In this document: piece by piece, positions 41,675-50,087 of the stretch
How positions within the stretch are numbered: the stretch's first letter is position 1
Layout of the letters: the number at the start of each line of letters is the position of its first letter
Assembly: GCA_934655755.1 (NCBI GenBank)
Contig: CAKUHA010000005.1
Span: 22,933 to 86,932 of the forward strand
DNA: 64,000 nt
Reading direction: 5' to 3'
From: an uncultured Collinsella sp.
GTDB lineage: Bacteria > Actinomycetota > Coriobacteriia > Coriobacteriales > Coriobacteriaceae
Program-made: the position numbers and the translations under genes
Notes under the pieces: model-generated
What the model was told of the DNA's origin: nothing
Database searches by the model: none
What the model saw: only the letters and a program-made list of their open reading frames with translations

Positions 41675-43975
41675 CTACTTGATCTTGGTCGTACCCGGCG
41701 CTAGGTTGGGGTCGGTCTCGTTTGCCTCGGTCTGGAAGTGCTCGGTGTACACGTTCTTGCCGTCGCGGAACATCTCGTAGTACTGCATCTTGGCGTAATC
41801 CTCGCGCGCCTTGGTGGCAGCGGCGGCAACGGCGTCATCGCCGGTGACGTTGGAGGAGAGCGCCCAGCGCAGGCTGGCGTCCTCGTAGCCCACCGAGTTG
41901 ATGGCGGGCAGCGATTCGCGCAGCGTCATGTGCGCCTTCTGGTAGTCGGTGAGCGGGGCGCCGATCAGCTGCATGAGCTGGGCGGACAGGTAGTTGGTGG
42001 ACAGGTCGTCGGTCTCGCTCGTCTGGTCGCAACCGGCAACGTCGTAGTTAGCCCAGATGATGTAGTCGGTCTGCCACAGGCGCTCCTGGTGGGTGGCGTC
42101 GTCCTCGTCGGTAAACCACTTGTCATTGAACTTGGACGGGAAGAACGGCTGATGGTCGCCCCAGAACACCACGACCACCTTGCGGTCGAGCTTGCTCAGG
42201 GCGTTGAGGAAGTAGCGCAGCGCCTGGTCGGACTGCTCGATGCACGAGACATACTCGTCGACATCGGACAGCGTGCCGTCCTCGACGGTCTTGGTGTCCA
42301 GGTCGGTCGTGTCGATGTTCAGATGCATCTGCTTGTCGACCGGCAGCAGGCCCGTGTCGTAGCCTGAGTGGTTCTGCATGGTCACGTCGAAGATGAACTG
42401 CGGGTCGGCGTTCTGGTCGAGCAGCTCAAGAATCTTGTCGTAGGTCGCCTGGTCGGTCACCATGCCGCGCAGGGTATCGGCGCCCTGGAAATCGTTGATG
42501 GACAGGAACTGGTCAAAGCCAAAGTCCTTGTACACGTTCTCGCGGTTCCAGTTGGTCGCGTGGTTGGGGTGCATAGCCGTGGTGGCGTAGCCGAGCGACT
42601 TAAACTGCTCGGCCAGATTCTCGGTCGTCTCCATGTTGTAGATGGTGTAGGGGTACACGCCCGAACCCAGGTTGGTCATGGAGTTTCCGGTCAGGAACTC
42701 AAACTCGGTATTGGCGGTACCACCACCATAGGCGCTCACGTAGAGCTTGCCGCGGCTGAGGCAGTTGGACAGGCTCTTAAAGTACTGCGGGCCCTCGTAG
42801 CCGGCACGCATGTTCTGGTAGATCGAAAGGTCCGAGAACGTCTCGTTCATGATGGCGATGACCGTGGGCTTCTCGCTATCGAACTGCTCCTTAGCGGCAG
42901 CGCGCTCGTCGCCCTTGGCGGCATCGGACTTGTCGTAGGCCTTGGCGTACTTTTTGAGCGTGGCCTTGGCGTCGTCGACGGAGTAGTCGGCGGGTTTGGG
43001 CGGCTTGATGGACTGCGCCGCACTAATAAAGGCGGGCAGGTAGCCCTCGCGCCAGTAGCTCTCGAGCGGGCGCCAGGTGTAGACGGTGATACCGAGGGTG
43101 TTGTAGTAGTCGATGAGCGTGACATGTGCGGTCACGCCGCCCAGGCACAGCACGGCAACGAGCAGGTTGGTGAGCAGCATGCGCTTGGCGTTGGCGGCGC
43201 CCTTCTGGCGGTGCGGCGCCACGATGCCGGCGTACTCGCACAGCAGCATCGAGATGGCGGCAAAGCCCATCGACAGCACGCAGAACAGCGAAATCGAGAA
43301 GGTGTAGCCGTTTCCGGCGACCGCGGCGGCGGTGGAGATGGCCGAAAGGTCGCCCGGCTGGATGGGCATGGATTTAAACGTGATGACGAAGAACTCGGCA
43401 ATGCCCAGGACAAAGAGGGCGAAGGCCAGGACGGCGGGAGCTGCGCCGTGGCGCTGGAACAGGAAAAACAGACCGGCCATGAGCACGGTGATGATGGCCC
43501 ACTCGAGCAGGATGCACAGGGGATAGACCCAGGTAAAGTCGTGGTTGGACGAGACCTCCATGCCCAGCAGCGCAAAGACGCCGGCGAGCAGCAGGCACAG
43601 GACGGCCGCGACGAGCGGGCGGCCCACAAAGGCGCCGCGCAGGCGAGCGAGTTTGCCGGTGGGGGCGGGGGCGTCGGCGGAGGCGAACGCAAAGACGCGC
43701 GGGACGATGCGGTCGCGGGCGATGCTGGCCCAAGCGCAGCCGGTGAGGATGGCATTGGTCAGGATGAGCATCACAAAGGCGAGCGGCTCGTTTTGCGCCA
43801 CGAGGCCAATAGCGCCCCAGACGGTCAAAAAGAGCTGGAACAGACCGAAGACGACGCTCCAGGCGAAGGCGCCCTTGGCAACGGTGCCCGACTGAGCGCG
43901 AATGGCCTTGGCCTCGTGCAAGACAAGGTAGACGGTCGCCGCAAGACCGACGAGCGAGATGGCGGCAGCGAACAT
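41675..43975 (-). CDS. LtaS-like membrane sulfatase-fold enzyme (phosphoglycerol transferase family)
   Basis: A 766-residue membrane enzyme. Multiple N-terminal membrane helices (~1-300) are followed by an extracellular alkaline phosphatase/sulfatase-fold domain (~375-690). Catalytic features include IMNETFSDL at the first metal site, GGGTANTEFEFLTGNSM with the nucleophilic Thr, MHPNHATNWNR, and FWGDHQPFF at the second metal site. LtaS-type enzymes polymerise glycerol phosphate from phosphatidylglycerol onto a glycolipid. A related wall polymer modification is equally possible. The ATG at 43975 has AGGAG seven bases before it; the GTG at 43990 would remove that site from the leader. It is monocistronic and faces the surface-protein gene. 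Confidence 0.9.
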   Translation of the reverse strand: MFAAAISLVGLAATVYLVLHEAKAIRAQSGTVAKGAFAWSVVFGLFQLFLTVWGAIGLVAQNEPLAFVMLILTNAILTGCAWASIARDRIVPRVFAFASADAPAPTGKLARLRGAFVGRPLVAAVLCLLLAGVFALLGMEVSSNHDFTWVYPLCILLEWAIITVLMAGLFFLFQRHGAAPAVLAFALFVLGIAEFFVITFKSMPIQPGDLSAISTAAAVAGNGYTFSISLFCVLSMGFAAISMLLCEYAGIVAPHRQKGAANAKRMLLTNLLVAVLCLGGVTAHVTLIDYYNTLGITVYTWRPLESYWREGYLPAFISAAQSIKPPKPADYSVDDAKATLKKYAKAYDKSDAAKGDERAAAKEQFDSEKPTVIAIMNETFSDLSIYQNMRAGYEGPQYFKSLSNCLSRGKLYVSAYGGGTANTEFEFLTGNSMTNLGSGVYPYTIYNMETTENLAEQFKSLGYATTAMHPNHATNWNRENVYKDFGFDQFLSINDFQGADTLRGMVTDQATYDKILELLDQNADPQFIFDVTMQNHSGYDTGLLPVDKQMHLNIDTTDLDTKTVEDGTLSDVDEYVSCIEQSDQALRYFLNALSKLDRKVVVVFWGDHQPFFPSKFNDKWFTDEDDATHQERLWQTDYIIWANYDVAGCDQTSETDDLSTNYLSAQLMQLIGAPLTDYQKAHMTLRESLPAINSVGYEDASLRWALSSNVTGDDAVAAAATKAREDYAKMQYYEMFRDGKNVYTEHFQTEANETDPNLAPGTTKIK

Positions 43976-44188
43976 GCTGAGACTCCTCACAAACTAAAAC
44001 CTACGAAAGCGGGGATTTACCCGATTGTTACCTAGATATGCGCTGCATCTGAGGGCTGCGCACAACAATCAGCCATATTAACGCGCACGTGTGGCGGTGT
44101 TGCGCAATGGAGTGCCCACCTGCGCGATAATGGACGGGAATTACACGGAAACGTAAAGGCTTCTTAAAGAATTGGCGAGGGCAGAGCG

Positions 44189-45061
44189 ATGAGCGAGCAG
44201 GTTTGTACGACGAGTGTGGGCGACGGCGCGGCTACGGGCGTGGACGCAGGCGGCTATCCGCTGGAGTCCGCGGGCAACGCGGTGCTCGATGTTTTGGAGC
44301 ATCGCTCTTCCACGCGTGCCTTTGCGCGCGATGATGACGACCGCCCCGTGGCGGTAACCGACGAGCAGCGTGCGGCGATCCTGCATGCGGCGAGCCGCGC
44401 TCCGTCGGCGGGCGCCATGATGATGTATTCCATCGTGAGCATTCGTGAGCAGGCCACGCTCGACCGCTTGGCCGACCTGTGCGACCACCAGCCCATGATC
44501 GCCAAGGCTCCGTGGGCACTCATATTTGTGGTCGACTATGCCAAGTGGATCGATCTGTTCGACCACGTGGGCTGCTTTGAGCCCAAGTTCGTCGAGCGCA
44601 CGGGCAAGGAGCCGCGCCGCGCGCCCGGCCTAGGCGACTTTGCCATTGCCGCGCAGGACGCCGTGATCGCGGCCCAAAACGCCGTGGTCGCCGCCGAGTC
44701 CCTGGGGCTGGGGAGCTGCTACATTGGCGATATCGTCGAGAATGCCGAAGAAGTGGCCGCGCTGCTGAATCTGCCGCCCTACACGATGCCGCTGTCGATG
44801 CTCATCATCGGCACGCCCCGCAAAGAGCGTCCGGCGATCGCGCATCCCGTGGTGAACCTGGTGCACGAGGAGCGCTACTGCCGCGCCGACGCCGCGACCA
44901 TGGACGCGCAGGTGGCCGAGATGGACGCGATGTTCCGCCCGCATGCCCGTGAGGTGGGCGAGCGCGTGGTGGACATCTACACCCGCAAGCACACGAGCCC
45001 CTTTATGGCCGAGATGAGCCGATCCATGGAGTGGTGGTTCAAAAACTGGCTCGGCAAGTAA
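44189..45061 (+). CDS. Nitroreductase-family oxidoreductase (long form)
   Basis: A 290-residue flavoprotein of the nitroreductase superfamily. FMN-binding EHRSSTRAFAR is at ~37-47 and SRAPSAGAMMMYSIV at ~69-83. The GLGSCYIGDIVENAEEVAALLNLP segment (~173-196) is typical of the NfsA/FRP-like group. A C-terminal extension (~225-290; SPFMAEMSRSMEWWFKNWL) goes beyond the minimal fold and is common in anaerobe members. It is different from the short nitroreductase at 6995-7516. The start ATG 44189 follows GAGGGCAGAG. Substrate unknown. Confidence 0.9.
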   Translation: MSEQVCTTSVGDGAATGVDAGGYPLESAGNAVLDVLEHRSSTRAFARDDDDRPVAVTDEQRAAILHAASRAPSAGAMMMYSIVSIREQATLDRLADLCDHQPMIAKAPWALIFVVDYAKWIDLFDHVGCFEPKFVERTGKEPRRAPGLGDFAIAAQDAVIAAQNAVVAAESLGLGSCYIGDIVENAEEVAALLNLPPYTMPLSMLIIGTPRKERPAIAHPVVNLVHEERYCRADAATMDAQVAEMDAMFRPHAREVGERVVDIYTRKHTSPFMAEMSRSMEWWFKNWLGK

Positions 45062-45113
45062 CGGATGTGACGGATGTGACGGATGTGACAAAGGGGCTGC
45101 CCCTTTGTCACAT
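45062..45113. repeat. R2 dispersed hairpin, copy 2, preceded by GGATGTGAC triplication
   Basis: Three tandem CGGATGTGA words (45062-45089) run into a perfect 14-bp hairpin ATGTGACAAAGGGG-ctg-CCCCTTTGTCACAT (45083-45113). It overlaps the nitroreductase stop and probably terminates it. Confidence 0.8.
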
Positions 45114-45238
45114 TGCATATCGTGGCGGTGGCATAAAGGCCGCATAAATGTTTATCTAGCTGGGTAAATGGCGTCTGGTCAACAGGTCCCAAGCACCTAT
45201 AATCCCTCCGAACATTAAAGTTGGGAGGAAACCGGCTT

Positions 45239-47266
45239 ATGGAACAAAAGGCCAAAGAGGCAGCTTCGCACGCTGCGATTCCTGTGAGCATCTCGGCGAT
45301 GCTCGTCACGCTGGGCGTGGTGTACGGCGATATCGGCACCAGCCCCATGTATGTAACCAAGGCGCTCGTTGCCGGCAACGGCGGCATCGGCAGCGTCACG
45401 CAGGAGTTCGTGCTCGGCGCGCTCTCGCTCGTCGTATGGACGGTCACGCTGCTGACGACCGTCAAGTACGTGCTCATCTCGCTGCGCGCCGATAACCATG
45501 GCGAGGGTGGCATCTTTGCTCTGTACAGCTTGGTTAAGCGCTGCGGCAAATGGCTCATCATTCCCGCCATGCTGGGCGGCGCGGCACTGCTCGCCGATGG
45601 TATCCTCACGCCTGCCGTTACCGTGACCACGGCTATCGAGGGCCTGCGCACCATTCCGGCAGTCCATGCTGTGTTGGGCGACGATCAGGGCCGCGTCGTG
45701 GCCATCACGCTTGCCATCATCATCGTGCTCTTTTTGGTGCAGCGCATCGGCACGGCCAAGATCGGCCGCGCCTTCGGCCCCATCATGACGCTGTGGTTCC
45801 TGTTCCTGGGCGGCACGGGCCTGTTCTTTGTCTTCCAGCATCCCGCTGTGTTGCTGTGCCTCAACCCGCTGCGCGGCATTAGCTTTTTGCTGAGCCCCAA
45901 CAACCACGCCGGCATCATGATCTTGGGCAGCTGCTTCCTCGCCACCACCGGCGCCGAGGCACTCTACTCCGACATGGGCCATGTGGGCCGCGGCAACATC
46001 TACGCCACCTGGCCGTTTGTTAAGTGCTGCCTGCTGCTGTCCTACATGGGCCAGGGCGCTTGGCTTATCAACAATGCTGCCAACCCGGAGCTCATGGGCA
46101 TTGCCGACCTCAACCCGTTCTACCAGATGCTCGCCCCGGGTCTGCGTCCGTTCGCCGTCGGCCTTTCCACCATCGCGGCCATCATCGCCTCGCAGGCACT
46201 CATTACCGGCGCGTTCTCGCTGGTGTCCGAGGCCAGCCGTCTGGACCTGATGCCGCACATGCAGGTCTTTTACCCTGCCGAGACCAAGGGCCAGCTCTAC
46301 ATTCCCATGGTCAACAACGTCATGCTCGTGGGCTGCGTCATCGTGGTGCTGCTGTTCCAGAACTCGGCACACATGGAGGCCGCCTACGGTCTGGCCATCA
46401 CCCTCACCATGATGTGCACCACGCTGCTGCTCTTCTTCTACCTGCACGAGGAGCGCAAGCTCAAGGTCGTGCCGTGGATTTTCGCCGCCTTCTTCCTTAT
46501 GCTCGAGGGCTTCTTCTTTGTGAGCTCGCTCACCAAGTTCTTCCACGGCGGCTACTTCACCATTCTTATGGCTGCGCTCATCATGAGCATCATGGTGTGC
46601 TGGTACAACGGCACGGCGGTCGAGCAGCGCCAGTTTACGCTGCTGCCGCTGCGCAGCTACCTGCCGCAGCTCAAGCGCCTGCGCGAAGACGACCACTACG
46701 AGCGCATGAGCGACAACATCGTGTACCTGACCAAGGACACCCATACCGACTACATCGACCGCGATATTGTCTACTCGATCCTGGACAAGCATCCCAAGCG
46801 TGCCCGCGCCTGGTGGTTTGTGAACGTCGAGACCATGGACGAGCCGTACACGTTTGCCTATTCGGTCGAGACGTTCGACACCGATTACGTGTTCCGTGTG
46901 CATCTGTACCTGGGCTATAAGGTCAACCAGCGTGTCAACGCCTACCTGCGTCAGGTCGTTCAGGATCTTGCCGCCAGCGGCGAGCTGCCCGCGCAAAAGC
47001 ACGACTACTCGGTCTACAAGGACCCGGGCAACATTGGCACGTTCAAGTTCGTTATGATCCGCAAGCTCCTGGCGCCCGAAAGCGACGTGGAGCCCAGCGA
47101 GCGCACGGCCATCACGCTCAAGTACATCATCCGCCGCGCCGCTGGCACGCCCGCGCGCTGGTACGGCCTGGAGAACTCCAACGTGAGCTTTGAGTATGTG
47201 CCGCTGTTCACCAAGTTCAAGGCCGTAAACAAGATGCAGCGCCTCGCCCCCGGCGAGCGTCCGTAG
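45239..47266 (+). CDS. kup: Low-affinity potassium uptake protein Kup
   Basis: A 675-residue KUP/HAK/KT transporter, importing K+ probably with H+. The N-terminal family signature GVVYGDIGTSPMYVTKA is at ~25-41, followed by about twelve membrane helices to ~460 (DGILTPAVTVTTAIEGL at ~122, SNNHAGIMILGSC-like segment at ~220). A cytoplasmic C-terminal domain (~465-675) follows. Length is normal (E. coli 622). ATG 45239 follows GGGAGG, and a TATAAT box lies at 45198-45203. The following small membrane protein and KdpDE-like pair suggest a potassium homeostasis cluster. Confidence 0.95.
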   Translation: MEQKAKEAASHAAIPVSISAMLVTLGVVYGDIGTSPMYVTKALVAGNGGIGSVTQEFVLGALSLVVWTVTLLTTVKYVLISLRADNHGEGGIFALYSLVKRCGKWLIIPAMLGGAALLADGILTPAVTVTTAIEGLRTIPAVHAVLGDDQGRVVAITLAIIIVLFLVQRIGTAKIGRAFGPIMTLWFLFLGGTGLFFVFQHPAVLLCLNPLRGISFLLSPNNHAGIMILGSCFLATTGAEALYSDMGHVGRGNIYATWPFVKCCLLLSYMGQGAWLINNAANPELMGIADLNPFYQMLAPGLRPFAVGLSTIAAIIASQALITGAFSLVSEASRLDLMPHMQVFYPAETKGQLYIPMVNNVMLVGCVIVVLLFQNSAHMEAAYGLAITLTMMCTTLLLFFYLHEERKLKVVPWIFAAFFLMLEGFFFVSSLTKFFHGGYFTILMAALIMSIMVCWYNGTAVEQRQFTLLPLRSYLPQLKRLREDDHYERMSDNIVYLTKDTHTDYIDRDIVYSILDKHPKRARAWWFVNVETMDEPYTFAYSVETFDTDYVFRVHLYLGYKVNQRVNAYLRQVVQDLAASGELPAQKHDYSVYKDPGNIGTFKFVMIRKLLAPESDVEPSERTAITLKYIIRRAAGTPARWYGLENSNVSFEYVPLFTKFKAVNKMQRLAPGERP

Positions 47267-47332
47267 CGCCTGTTGAGTTTTGGCTGCGAAAGATAAGTTG
47301 GAATGACAGGGCTTAAGGCCCGGGAGGAAACC

Positions 47333-47527
47333 ATGGACGCAAAAGCGCTCGACGGCCGCGAGATTGCGACGGAGCTTATGCACGAGGCGGGCATTGACGC
47401 CGCCGAGGATCGGTTCTTTACGAATCGCGCCAACATGGACATGACCGATCGCGTGATTTCGGTTATTGCGCTGGTGTTTGCCGCGGCGTGTGTGTGCGCC
47501 CTGCTCGCGCACGTGCTGTTTGTCTAG
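47333..47527 (+). CDS. Small single-span membrane protein downstream of kup
   Basis: A 64-residue product with an acidic soluble N-terminal half (MDAKALDGREIATELMHEAG) and one C-terminal membrane helix (~41-63; VISVIALVFAAACVCALLAHVLFV). It is preceded by a strong GGGAGGAAACC ribosome-binding site and lies 66 bases after kup. That position suggests co-transcription and perhaps an accessory role for Kup. It is not similar to KdpF in layout, since its helix is C-terminal. No family is recognised. Confidence 0.65.
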   Translation: MDAKALDGREIATELMHEAGIDAAEDRFFTNRANMDMTDRVISVIALVFAAACVCALLAHVLFV

Positions 47528-47573
47528 CGACAGCAGGTTGCAAAAGGTTTTACACTAAGAACCACCACGAGGG

Positions 47574-47618
47574 AAAACCACCACAAAGGTGCCTGTCCCC
47601 TTCGTGGTGGTTTTTGTT
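47574..47618 (+). terminator. R1 dispersed palindrome, copy 3, acting as terminator
   Basis: AAAACCACCACAAAGG (47574-47589) and CCTTCGTGGTGGTTTT (47599-47614) pair with one mismatch around a 9-base loop, and TTTTTGTTTT follows. It separates the kup/small-protein unit from the sensor kinase. An extra half copy, ACCACCACGAGGG, precedes it at 47561. Confidence 0.8.
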
Positions 47619-47633
47619 TTGAGGGAGGGCGCG

Positions 47634-49265
47634 GTGCTTGTGGACGCTCATGTTGATGGCGATCTTGCCGAGAACTTTTGGTGGCGGCGCATGACCCTAA
47701 CACGCCGCGGTCCTCTGTATGACACTTGCGTGTCGATGGGGCTTTTGGCGGCGGCGACGGTCGTGGGCGCGCTACTCGACCGACCCGGTCTTGCCCCCAG
47801 CGTCATGATCGTGTACGTGCTCGCCGTGCAGCTGTGTGCGTTTTTCACCTGGAGCCGCCTGTACTGTCTGTTGAGCTCCGTTGCCGCCGTGGCGCTCTAT
47901 AACTTTTTGTTTATCGAGCCGCGTTACTCGCTGACGTTTATCGATCGCATCCATCCCGGCATGTTCTTCATCATGTTCGTGGTCTCGCTCGTGTCGAGCT
48001 CCATCGCCTTGGCGCTGCGTCGCGCGCTGGCCCAAGCAGCTGCCAGCGACCGCCGCACGCAGATGGTGCTCGAGACTAACCGTATGCTGCAGCGCTGTGC
48101 CGATCAGCAGCAGATCGTGCATGCCATGGCAACGCAGCTGGCGCGGCTTTCGGGCTGTCCGTGCGTATGGTACAGCGCCGATGCTGACGACGATGACCTG
48201 CTGCCGCGCGCGACGTATACGGCGGTGGGCGATGCCGCTCCGGTGCATCAGCTGGCGCCCCAGATGCCGCCGCTGCTCTCGGCCTCGGCCTACGTGGGCA
48301 CGCCGCTCGACGCCACCTATGGCGGTTCGGCGTTTTACGGTATTTACCTCACGGTGCGCTCGGGCGAGAGCATCGTGCGTTCGGGCGGCCCTGCCTCGGT
48401 GGTGGGCGTGCTCGCTATGGTTACCGAGGCCGATGCGCTCACGCACGAAGAGCGGATGCTGGCCGATGCCATTGTGAGCGAAGGCGAGCTGGCGATCGAC
48501 CGCGCCCGTGCCATGAAGGCCCGCGAGGAGGCGGCGGTGCTCGCCAAAAACGAGCAGCTGCGTGCCAACCTGCTGCGCTCCATCTCGCACGATCTCCGTA
48601 CGCCGCTCACGAGTATCTCGGGCAATGCCGACGTGCTGCTCGACCAAGGCTCGACCGGCACGGCCGTGCTCGACGCCCAGACGCGCCGTGGCATGCTGCT
48701 GTCCATTCGCTCGGATGCACTGTGGCTCAACGCCACCGTCGAGAACCTGCTCGCCACCACCAAGCTCGAAGGCGGCGGCATGCGCCTGTCGACTACGCTC
48801 GAGCTGATGGACGATATTGTCGAGGAGGCGCTGCGCCACGTGAGCCCGGCCGTGCGCGAGCACGACCTTAAGGTGGTGGCGGGCGATGAGCCGGCACTCG
48901 TCAACGTCGATGCGCGCCTGATGGTGCAGCTTGTGGTGAACCTGGTGAACAACGCCATCACGTATACGCCGGCGGGCTCGCATATCGTGATCTCGATTGG
49001 CGTGAACGACGGGCGTGTAACGTGCTCGGTGGCCGACGACGGGCCGGGCATTGCGCCCGAGGACCGCGAGCGCATCTTTGAGTCGTTCTACACCGCCAAC
49101 CACGGTTTGGCCGATAGTCATCGCAGCGTGGGCCTGGGACTTTCGCTCTGCCGCTCCATTGCGCTGGCGCATGGCGGTAGCATAGAAGTTGCCGCGGCGG
49201 ATCCGCACGGCTCGGTCTTTACGATCGAGCTTCCCGCTGCCGACGTTTCGTTTGATAAGGAGTAG
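47634..49265 (+). CDS. KdpD-like sensor histidine kinase without the KdpD N-terminal domain
   Basis: A 543-residue sensor. Four membrane helices of the DUF4118/KdpD type lie at ~35-135 (LYNFLFIEPRYSLTF at ~85-99 is characteristic). A GAF-like region (~150-290) is followed by HisKA (SISHDLRTPLTSISGNADVL, His ~320) and an HATPase domain with N box NLVNNAITYTPAG, G1 ADDGPGIAP and G2 GLGLSLC. Full KdpD has an extra ~380-residue N-terminal ATP-binding/USP part, absent here. The GTG at 47634 follows GGGAGG. It is coupled to a KdpE-like regulator four bases downstream. It probably senses potassium or turgor, but no kdpFABC is present. Confidence 0.88.
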   Translation: MLVDAHVDGDLAENFWWRRMTLTRRGPLYDTCVSMGLLAAATVVGALLDRPGLAPSVMIVYVLAVQLCAFFTWSRLYCLLSSVAAVALYNFLFIEPRYSLTFIDRIHPGMFFIMFVVSLVSSSIALALRRALAQAAASDRRTQMVLETNRMLQRCADQQQIVHAMATQLARLSGCPCVWYSADADDDDLLPRATYTAVGDAAPVHQLAPQMPPLLSASAYVGTPLDATYGGSAFYGIYLTVRSGESIVRSGGPASVVGVLAMVTEADALTHEERMLADAIVSEGELAIDRARAMKAREEAAVLAKNEQLRANLLRSISHDLRTPLTSISGNADVLLDQGSTGTAVLDAQTRRGMLLSIRSDALWLNATVENLLATTKLEGGGMRLSTTLELMDDIVEEALRHVSPAVREHDLKVVAGDEPALVNVDARLMVQLVVNLVNNAITYTPAGSHIVISIGVNDGRVTCSVADDGPGIAPEDRERIFESFYTANHGLADSHRSVGLGLSLCRSIALAHGGSIEVAAADPHGSVFTIELPAADVSFDKE

Positions 49266-49269
49266 CGCT

Positions 49270-49983
49270 GTGCCGAACTCTGCCGTGAAACCGCTCATCT
49301 TGGTCGTTGAGGACGATCCCGCCGTTCGCAACCTCATCGTTGCCGCGCTCGAGGCGCACGGCCTGCGCCATATGGCTGTGGAGACCGCCCATGCCGCTAT
49401 CGCCGCTGCCTCGTCGCAGGCGCCGAGCATCGTGCTGCTCGATCTGGGCCTGCCCGATATGGATGGCGTCAAGGTGGTGGAGTCGGTGCGCACATGGTCG
49501 GGCATGCCGATCATTGTGGTCTCGGCGCGCAGCGAGGACGCGGACAAGATCCGGGCGCTCGATGCCGGTGCCGACGACTACCTGACCAAGCCGTTTTCGG
49601 TCGAGGAGCTGCTGGCGCGCATTCGCACGACGCTCAGGCGTCTTTCGTATGCACAGACGGGCGGCGTTGCCTCCGAGGGCTCGTTCGATACCGGTGAGCT
49701 GCATATCGATTTTGATGCCGGCATCGCCACGATGGATGGCGAGGAGCTGCACCTGACGCCGATCGAGTACAAGTTGCTCTGCTTGCTGGCGCACAACGCC
49801 GACAAGGTGCTGACGCACCAGTTTATCCTGCACGAGATTTGGGGCACGGCGACCAAGAGCGACCTCGCGAGTCTGCGCGTCTTTATGGGCACGCTGCGCA
49901 AAAAGATCGAGTCCGACCCCGCGCATCCGCGCTACATCCAAACCCACGTGGGCATCGGCTACCGCCTAGTCACCCAAGGCTAA
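49270..49983 (+). CDS. KdpE-like OmpR-family response regulator
   Basis: A 237-residue response regulator. The receiver domain is ~8-120, with acidic pocket VVEDDP, phospho-acceptor Asp in LLDLGLPDMDG (~57), VVSAR and K in DYLTKPF. The OmpR-type winged helix is ~140-235 (LTPIEYKLLCLLAHNADKVLTH, LRVFMGTLRKKIE, GIGYRL). It is the partner of the preceding kinase. The GTG at 49270 has AAGGAG eight bases upstream, overlapping the kinase stop. Likely target: the upstream potassium genes (inference). Confidence 0.92.
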   Translation: MPNSAVKPLILVVEDDPAVRNLIVAALEAHGLRHMAVETAHAAIAAASSQAPSIVLLDLGLPDMDGVKVVESVRTWSGMPIIVVSARSEDADKIRALDAGADDYLTKPFSVEELLARIRTTLRRLSYAQTGGVASEGSFDTGELHIDFDAGIATMDGEELHLTPIEYKLLCLLAHNADKVLTHQFILHEIWGTATKSDLASLRVFMGTLRKKIESDPAHPRYIQTHVGIGYRLVTQG

Positions 49984-49987
49984 GCTG

Positions 49988-50084
49988 CCCCGTCCCAAAT
50001 TAGCTACCCGATCAGTGAGTTGCGGTGAAATACGGTCTAAAACTGCCTAATTCCTGGCAAAACAGTCCGTATTCCACCGCAACT
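49988..50084. repeat. R3 repeat with both modules
   Basis: CCCCGTCCCAAATTAGCTAC (49988-50007) is followed by a hairpin with arms 50018-50038 (AGTTGCGGTGAAATACGG...) and 50064-50084, pairing at 19 of 21 positions. It fills the convergent gap between the response regulator and RlmKL. Confidence 0.8.
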
Positions 50085-50087
50085 TTG

